Positions 63,589 through 64,000 of a stretch of DNA of 64,000 nucleotides are shown one piece after another; the first letter of the stretch is position 1, and each line of letters begins with the position of its first letter. Both the position numbers and the translations under genes were made by a program. The notes beneath the pieces are model-generated. The model saw only the letters and a program-made list of their open reading frames with translations, searched no databases and had not been told where the DNA came from. The stretch is taken from contig NZ_SSNL01000004.1 of NCBI RefSeq assembly GCF_007004735.1, positions 496,001 through 560,000 of the forward strand, written 5' to 3'. Source of the DNA: Salinigranum halophilum. Its GTDB lineage: Archaea > Halobacteriota > Halobacteria > Halobacteriales > Haloferacaceae.

Positions 63589-63755
63589 CGAGTCGACACC
63601 CCGTCGGGAAGGCATCGGAACTGTTCGGTCGGATGGAGGGGACCACAGTCGGGCATACGCAGTGGAGATGTCACGATAGTGGGATAAAACTGCTTCGTCT
63701 GGCGACGCTCGACGTTTCGGTGTCGTTTTCAGCGGTCGTCCGCAGGGCCTAGGCG

Positions 63756-64000
63756 ATGGACTTCGACACAGGTCGCCGCCGGTTTCTGGAACTCGCCGGA
63801 ACCGGGACCGCACTCTCGCTCGCTGGCTGTAGCGCCCTCCAAGACGACGCCGCGCCGCAGACGACGGCGGAGACCGCCACTGCGGCGGGTTCCGAAGGCG
63901 GCACCCGTCGGGTGACCGTCGCCCTCCAGGCCGACCAGCAGGCACTCCAGCGCCGCCAGCAGGAGATCTCGTCGGAACTCCGCGCGGGCAACCTCACCCG
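63756..64000 (+). CDS. Twin-arginine lipoprotein, 3' end outside window
   Basis: The first 81 residues are seen. RRRFLELAGTGTALSLAGC (residues 7-25) is a twin-arginine signal with lipobox Cys25, then a Thr/Ala spacer and TVALQADQQALQRRQQEIS, the start of a helical mature domain. The family and function cannot be named from this part. Confidence 0.8.
   Translation, partial: MDFDTGRRRFLELAGTGTALSLAGCSALQDDAAPQTTAETATAAGSEGGTRRVTVALQADQQALQRRQQEISSELRAGNLT

Overview
The window looks like chromosomal DNA of a haloarchaeon (class Halobacteria). The base composition is GC-rich by eye, the predicted proteins are rich in Asp and Glu, several secreted proteins carry twin-arginine signals, and many genes have a short A/T box 25-45 nt before the start codon, as expected for TATA-driven archaeal promoters. 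The sugar nucleotidyltransferase at 56005-56730 closely resembles haloarchaeal AglF, and two regulators have the haloarchaeal winged-helix plus two-transmembrane layout. No rRNA, tRNA, CRISPR array or insertion sequence was seen.

Layout. (1) 1-9793: the 3' part of a sugar ABC importer (two permeases and the ATPase), an MFS carrier, an M20 metallopeptidase, a Thr-rich lipoprotein, a secreted arylsulfotransferase-like propeller, a cobalamin-binding-type protein and a GalE-like epimerase. A long palindromic element sits at 6218-6301. (2) 10206-15274: a tightly overlapping five-gene operon (acetyltransferase, aminotransferase, Gfo/Idh oxidoreductase, UDP-sugar dehydrogenase, UDP-GlcNAc 2-epimerase). 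These are the five activities that convert UDP-GlcNAc to a UDP-2,3-diacetamido-mannuronic acid type sugar. (3) 15656-24476: another Gfo/Idh enzyme, an FG-GAP propeller, an adjacent cohesin-domain membrane protein and dockerin-tailed metallophosphoesterase, a NodB-type deacetylase, a polyprenyl-phosphate-type glycosyltransferase and a YdjM-like membrane protein. (4) 24861-50691: a large surface-polysaccharide region with a polytopic membrane protein, a BNR propeller, four glycosyltransferases or relatives, an asparagine-synthetase-like protein, two paralogous right-handed beta-helix exported proteins, three alkaline-phosphatase-superfamily enzymes, a FemAB/GNAT-type protein, an alpha/alpha-toroid protein, a DUF1616 protein, a Wzx-like flippase and an HprK-like P-loop protein. 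(5) 50733-53493: four winged-helix regulators. (6) 53575-64000: housekeeping and accessory genes (MATE, AglF-like, MFS, aldo/keto reductase, phosphoribosyltransferase, Hsp20, VanZ-like, DUF2267, a polytopic membrane protein and a truncated lipoprotein gene).

Reading the genes together (inference): regions 2-4 make nucleotide-activated amino-uronic acids, build a glycan on a lipid carrier, flip it and decorate it outside the cell. The beta-helix proteins, phosphotransferase or sulfatase-like enzymes and propellers would be the extracellular modification layer. No oligosaccharyltransferase (AglB) and no certain Wzy polymerase is present, so I cannot say whether the product is an N-glycan or an exopolysaccharide. 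The most unusual local arrangement is the cohesin membrane protein directly overlapping a dockerin-bearing secreted enzyme, which suggests an archaeal surface docking pair.
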